This document shows positions 58,710 through 64,000 of a stretch of DNA of 64,000 nucleotides, one piece after another. Within the stretch, counting starts at the first letter, position 1. The number at the start of each line of letters is the position of its first letter. Both the position numbers and the translations under genes were made by a program. The stretch is from Antedon bifida (taxonomy: Eukaryota; Echinodermata; Crinoidea; Comatulida; Antedonidae), in contig OY727093.1 of NCBI GenBank assembly GCA_963402885.1, positions 16,497,036 through 16,561,035 on the forward strand, given 5' to 3'. The notes below the pieces were generated by a model. It was given only the letters and a program-made list of their open reading frames with translations, was not told where the DNA came from and ran no database searches.

Positions 58710-59396
58710 AGATCAAAGTAGGAGAATAATGGTATTGGTAGGGAATTAGAAAGGCTATGAAAAATTGTCAGAGGATGCGCTTTATCATAGAAAGGATTGC
58801 TTTATCATAGGGAGATGTCAGTCAATGCAGTAATCTGACATGCTCTGCATTTAATATGCCATCTTTGAAGACCATTATTGAAACTATATACTTTTGTAAA
58901 ACAAATTTAATGTTCTACTTGATAACTTCATGACCTGTACTAATGATCAAAATCATACATTTAAATTGGGTAATAAATGGCAAGCACGTACACATGCTGC
59001 TATTATTACAGGATTTTCCCTCAAATCTAATAGGTCGAAAACTGAACTGAACCGAATAACAATTTACATTTATGCACATACGTAGTATGATTCGCATAAA
59101 TATCCGTTATTTGTATCTGTGTAAGGTCACTACACAGTCTCAAAGGACTGGTGCGTTCCTTGCAAGTTTGCCTGGTAAACTCAAGCCTACAAAGCCCCAT
59201 TAAATCCAGACGGCCAGTCATTAAAAACTTATTAAGAATGATTAATTATCCATTTACCCAGTCCCCGGAAAATCAAGATTCGAGACGTACAGTAGTTTGA
59301 ATAGAATTCTCAATAAAGTCTGGTGTGTACCCTGAAAATTTGTCAGATCAGCTCCAGCCTTTGAAGCCCTGTTGAATTAATATAGAATGCTATTAA

Positions 59397-60014
59397 AGCC
59401 CCATTCCCTACGTTTTTTAGATCTAATTTAAGATCACAAACTATATTTAATGTAAAAATAATACTATATGGTCCTATTGCGATAACTTTTTTCGTCTTTA
59501 AACGGTTAAAAATGTGAAAAATAAGTCGATTCTAATAATTATAGCGGCCCGCTATAAATCCCAAAATGCATTGCGCGCGGATTGATATTTTTGTTTTTCA
59601 CCTGTAATTCGCCCACTTTTCGATCGATCAAAACAAATGGAAGACTCCTAACTTTTCAGCGAAAATACCGGGTTTTCCCCAATTTATATCAACGGAGTGT
59701 TGCAAAAATAGAAAGACAATTAATGCAGCAACTATACAACGTCAGGCTAGGTATATAGCTAGCGTACGATGTTCGTACGTTACCGATGTTTACCAGCTAG
59801 GCCTACAAAACTAAGCCTAGCTAGGCTAGGCCTAAGACCGTCCACGAGAGGTCGATCGCCGCGAGCTACTTAGGTAGTGCATTGTTTCTCACTTTTTATC
59901 ATAATTTACCATAAAACGTACATTTAAGACAAGGAATGACATGGTTTAATGTTTTTAAAGTGATATATATGTATTATTTTCCAAAAAACGTCCAAAATTG
60001 CAGGGAAGGGGTCT
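59397..60014. mobile_element. TTAA-flanked TIR element (family A), intact 618 bp
   Basis: Ends AGCCCCATTCCCTACG and CAGGGAAGGGGTCT, each next to TTAA (59393-59396, 60015-60018). The same family at 29382 is interrupted by a Helitron. No coding capacity. Confidence 0.8.
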
Positions 60015-60204
60015 TTAAATACTTGTTAAGGAATGGTTAATTACCCAGGGACCTTCCAAGAAACTGAAGTTTCATAAACACACCCATACTAAGAATTTCA
60101 AAATAAAAATACAGAGGTCAAAGTCAGGGGGAAGTACATTTTTTATGTAGAATTTAAGCTAGAAATCCTGCTGTAGATTTGAATAGTATTTCTATTTGAA
60201 TGGT

Positions 60205-60285
60205 AAAAGTGGTTAAGGCATGGATACCACAAACAATAGTCTAAACATTTGGCACAGGTTCAAGTCTCTCCTTGACCTTGGTGGT
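60205..60285 (+). repeat. Weak tRNA-like SINE head
   Basis: AAAGTGGTTAAGGCATGG and CAGGTTCAAGTCTC resemble A and B boxes with normal spacing. Arms do not pair well. Confidence 0.35.
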
Positions 60286-60318
60286 GAACAAGTTTTCCCA
60301 GATAAAACTGGAAGTCTA

Positions 60319-61714
60319 AAGGCTTGTTTCCTGTCGACATAAGAAGTCGAATTTTGCAACGATTCTTGCGTTTCATACGTTTCTTACGTCTCTTACGAAA
60401 GTTGAGAAAAAATTGACGTCGTTGACGTTAGTCAAGATCGTGTCGGGCCGCAGAGAAACATCTGTAGTTATGCTGCTCCCGAAAGTTGAAATTTTTGCTG
60501 TGAAACACATGTCGTATGCTTACGTTGATTTTAGTGTTGTTACGAAAGTTGAAATTTTTTTCTTACGTTGGTCAGATTTATGACGTATTTGAAACAACAT
60601 CTCTGATTGGTGTTTCTTTTTAGAGCGGCTTTTATCATTTTTCGCGCGAAATGTTGAATGATTATTATTGTACCTGTAGCTACTCAGCAGCAGTGTCAGT
60701 GCAGCACACCAACATATTATTTTTAGTAGATAGGCTAGGCCCTAGTATTAGTATTAATACTTAATTAATACTGTACTATAGGAATTGATTTGACCAAAAT
60801 CTAATCAAACTAGCCTAGGAGCCTAGGCTAGTAGGCCTATGTACTACTATTGTATGAATCAAAATATGAATGAATCATTTCGGGATTCCTATTATTATTA
60901 TGGGCCCAGGCATACTCTAATCGAGCATGAGATAGTACTACCGCAGTAAGATACCCATTATTTACAGGCATATAATAAGAATAAATTTAACAAAACAATA
61001 TAAATTATACAAAATCAAGCAAACATTTTTTTTTTAAAGTCACATAATATTATAATATTGCTTACAAAGGGGCTTTCTATATCTTATCTTGTTGCAAATG
61101 TTCACTTTTCGCGACGTTTCTACCGACACATAGAACAGAAGAATGTCGGTTTCTTTGAAATGCTGATTGTTTATTGCACGTCCATAAATAAGTGTATTAT
61201 ATTTTGATATGAGTTGTAAACTCCCTGATTAGAACATTATTATATTGAAACTACTGTGCATTTGTAAAGTGTGTACAACATTGTAAAGTGGGCTAAAATT
61301 ATAGTAGTAAATACATACAAATGTTATTGTTCGGCTTTATTTCACTATAAGGTCATACACATTACGTCATAACTCTTGTCGCTCATTGGTTGCTTGTTAC
61401 GATTGCGCTTACGTCTCTTGAGAAAGTTGACTTCAAGTCAACTTTCGTAAGAGACGTAAGAAACGTGACGCAAGGGCGTTCATTCAAGCGTAAGATCAAA
61501 AATCCCGGTTTCCTGTAAAATCGGAAGAAAACCTAACAATTGTTAGGTCATCGGTTTCCTGTAAAATCGTTTGTCGTTACCATTTTTATTACGTTGCGTC
61601 GATTTTATAAATTTTCGATCGTAATCGGTTTCCTGTAAAATCCGCATTTCTTACGACAAATCCACGTAGTCGCAACAAAAGTGATGTTCTTACGTCGACA
61701 GGAAACCAGGCTTA
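60319..61714. mobile_element. TIR element with internal palindromes, about 1.4 kb
   Basis: Left end GGCTTGTTTCCTGTCGAC and right end GTCGACAGGAAACCAGGCTT are inverted repeats. Inside the right half lie an almost perfect 24-bp-arm palindrome (61411-61457), a perfect 18-bp palindrome (61531-61548) and three copies of CGGTTTCCTGTAAAATC (61506, 61552, 61626). No transposase seen; superfamily unclear. Confidence 0.75.
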
Positions 61715-62259
61715 ATATGTCACATTGAAGAACCTGGTACATCATTTAGAAGAGTAGGTGGAGTTAAGGGACCCTTAGGAGAGATGAAAGTTTTATGTGT
61801 AAATCTAGTCCACTGTGCAAAGTAACATTTGTTATGAAAAGTTTTTATCTTGATGTACTATTTGTTTTGATTGTGAAGCAATTACTTCACAAAAACCCAC
61901 AAAATAACTAAAGAAAAAAAAGCTGTTCATTTCTTAAACTATAAAAGAAACAACCTATATCATTCTAGTGTAGGCTCAAAATAGTTATTAATAAAATTAA
62001 TGTGTTAATGGTAAAAACAGAATAAGATTAGATTGCCAAGCCTTTATGTACTTTTGAAATTTGCATTATCAAAGTGGTCTTTAAATACTCTATTTAGAGG
62101 GAAATTAAATGTCAGAATGGTTATCTTGCAGAAGGGTGAGGGTAAATGTAATTTGGTTGGGTCCACCAAAACTGTGGCCTTTGGTATCTAATTAGATACA
62201 AAGCTGTAAATTGGTATCTATGGTCAAACCCAAACCATATAACACAACAGGCATAGAAA

Positions 62260-62358
62260 TAAATTCTAAACCGCCCGGTGATACACAGAAAATTATTAAA
62301 TTAATTTTGAAATGATAAAGATGAGGAAATCTGTGATAAGAGAACTCGGACCGTCTGA
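62260..62358 (-). repeat. Truncated inverted tRNA unit at the array edge
   Basis: Minus-strand fragment from the unit's CACCGGGCGGTTTAGAAT end to inside the tRNA T arm (GAACTCGGACCG near 62343). It faces the forward array across a TATACATA run. Confidence 0.8.
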
Positions 62359-62555
62359 TATATACACATATATACATATACATACACATACTCTTCGGAG
62401 ATCCCGCCTCGTGAATAAAAATACTGAAAGATGAGGGCGTATCAATTTGATCTCTGTTGCGCGTGCGTACAACTGAGGACTAGTGCTGTTCCGCCGTACC
62501 ACGCCGAGAATGTTAAAGAGTCGTTATCCAATCGAGTTCGAACAGTACCATGAAA

Positions 62556-62627
62556 GCCCCAGTGGTCTAATGGTTAGGACATCTGCATATCAAGCAGGCG
62601 GTCCGAGTTCGAGTCTCGGTTGGGGCG
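62556..62627 (+). tRNA. tRNA-like gene, anticodon ATC (unit 1)
   Basis: GCCCCAG pairs with TTGGGGC; D stem GTCT/GGAC; anticodon stem TCTGC/GCAGG, loop ATATCAA giving anticodon ATC (would read Asp GAU); T stem CCGAG/CTCGG with loop TTCGAGT; discriminator G73, as in Asp tRNAs. TTTTT follows 3 bases later as a Pol III stop. Normal eukaryotic Asp tRNA has GTC, so this is either an unusual tRNA or a SINE-like or amplified tRNA derivative. Confidence 0.85.
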
Positions 62628-62921
62628 ACTTTTTCTCATTCTCACAGATTTTCTCATCTTTATCGTTTCAAATTAATTAATTAAATTTCAGTATATCACC
62701 GGGCGGTTTAGAATTAAAAGTTCTTTGCCTCTTGTGTTTATATATATAAAAAGTATCTCTTCGGAGATCCCGCCTCGTGAATAAAAATACTGAAAGATGA
62801 GGGCGTATCAATTTGATCTCTGTTGCGCGTGCGTACAACTGAGGACTAGTGCTGTTCCGCCGTACCACGCCGAGAATGTTAAAGAGTCGTTATCCAATCG
62901 AGTTCGAACAGTACCATGAAA

Positions 62922-62993
62922 GCCCCAGTGGTCTAATGGTTAGGACATCTGCATATCAAGCAGGCGGTCCGAGTTCGAGTCTCGGTTGGGGCG
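62922..62993 (+). tRNA. tRNA-like gene, anticodon ATC (unit 2)
   Basis: Identical to the unit 1 tRNA, 366 bp downstream, with the same T-run terminator. Confidence 0.85.
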
Positions 62994-63287
62994 ACTTTTT
63001 CTCATTCTCACAGATTTCCTCATCTTTATCGTTTCAAATTAATTAATTAAATTTCAGTATATCACCGGGCGGTTTAGAATTAAAAGTTCTTTGCCTCTTG
63101 TGTTTATATATATAAAAAGTATCTCTTCGGAGATCCCGCCTCGTGAATAAAAATACTGAAAGATGAGGGCGTATCAATTTGATCTCTGTTGCGCGTGCGT
63201 ACAACTGAGGACTAGTGCTGTTCCGCCGTACCACGCCGAGAATGTTAAAGAGTCGTTATCCAATCGAGTTCGAACAGTACCATGAAA

Positions 63288-63359
63288 GCCCCAGTGGTCT
63301 AATGGTTAGGACATCTGCATATCAAGCAGGCGGTCCGAGTTCGAGTCTCGGTTGGGGCG
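63288..63359 (+). tRNA. tRNA-like gene, anticodon ATC (unit 3)
   Basis: Identical to the unit 1 tRNA, 732 bp downstream, with the same T-run terminator. Confidence 0.85.
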
Positions 63360-63486
63360 ACTTTTTCTCATTCTCACAGATTTCCTCATCTTTATCGTTT
63401 CAAATTAATTAATTAAATTTCAGTATATCACCGGGCGGTTTAGAATTAAAAGTTCTTTGCCTCTTGTGTTTATATACATACACATA

Positions 63487-64000
63487 CGTATATATATAAA
63501 TTTCAGCCAGATTCGTGAAGTGACCGATACACCATTGGTTGATTTGACACGGAATGACCCAGACCCCTCTTTAATTAGAAGGGATACCTGTATTTTGATT
63601 TGGTTTAATGACACTATTATATGATATGATAATACAATATAATTGGTCTTTTATTTATAGTCACTCTAATTACTTCATAGATATCACCTATGGTACATTT
63701 CCCAAGGCTCCAGTTTACCCGAGGCTTTATTAAAGTTGATTCGGACAAAGCATTATTCAAATACGATTATTTTACTTTCATCGATTATTTCTATTTAGTT
63801 ATTTTTTAATCAGGATCCAAAAATAATTAAATTGGATATCAAGTATCAGGTGTATTGAGGCTAATTCATGCATACTTTACAACAAAAATAAGGGTTAGAG
63901 ATGTCGAAATTGCCGGTTTCTAAAAAAAAAACTGACAAAATAGTATATTTTTAAAAACCTGTTTTGGTAGTTTGTTTTACATGAACGACTGCATTATCTA
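63487..64000. other. AT-rich end of window, nothing recognised
   Basis: No coding exon or repeat end was found. Confidence 0.4.

Larger units (their letters stand above)
62389..63486 (+). repeat. Tandem array: three 366-bp tRNA-bearing units
   Basis: Units start near 62389, 62755 and 63121 and are almost identical. Each holds a CTCTTCGGAG hairpin, a GC-rich leader, a 72-nt tRNA with T-run terminator, an AATTAATTAATT stretch, and a TATATATA run that joins units. Each tRNA has an A box, TGGTCTAATGG, and a B box, GTTCGAGTC, so each unit could be transcribed by RNA polymerase III. Confidence 0.93.

Overview
The window looks like nuclear DNA of an invertebrate animal, most likely a deuterostome and plausibly an echinoderm. 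The reasons are a metazoan-type 18S rRNA fragment, a CYP2-like cytochrome P450 with introns, a neurabin-type scaffold gene with canonical GT-AG introns, tRNA-derived SINEs, and a non-LTR retrotransposon carrying a 2A-like motif of the kind described in sea urchins. No species can be named from sequence alone.

Layout. 1-454 is a piece of 18S rDNA fused directly to a broken P450 copy. About 447-4742 and 6782-10790 are two near-identical copies of one segment (P450 gene, 3' flank, start of an LTR-retrotransposon gag). The first P450 copy is a pseudogene (nonsense codon, 25-bp exon deletion, lost 5' and 3' ends). The second (6670-8947) is intact: four exons, 513 codons. From 10040 to about 18290 lies a nest of transposons. 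An LTR-element gag/protease is split by a CR1/L2-like LINE (11457-15295) that encodes a 2A-like motif ahead of its endonuclease. A second, decayed LINE follows (about 15600-18290), and a 1218-bp non-autonomous Helitron sits cleanly inside it (16587-17804).

From 50751 down to 22919, on the minus strand, are the twelve 3'-terminal coding exons of a neurabin (PPP1R9-type) gene: coiled coil, linker exons, C-terminal SAM domain. They join in frame to 629 codons plus stop. The PDZ and PP1/actin-binding exons were not found and should lie beyond 64000. Downstream of its stop are AT-rich sequence and two blocks of a 23-bp minisatellite. The introns carry many small DNA transposons (several TTAA-flanked families, TA-flanked ones, a hAT-like one), SINEs, a second Helitron copy nested in a TTAA element, a likely hammerhead ribozyme (45090-45137, minus strand) and a candidate plus-strand promoter with a short first coding exon (27280-27897).

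The far end (50752-64000) holds more TIR elements and a three-unit tandem array of a 366-bp sequence, each unit carrying a complete tRNA-like gene with anticodon ATC. A fourth unit lies inverted at 44751-45003, 45 bp or so from the ribozyme. The items most worth following up are the tRNA array with its odd anticodon, the hammerhead ribozyme next to a sister unit, the 2A-bearing LINE, and the Helitron whose exact empty site can be read from the LINE it interrupted.
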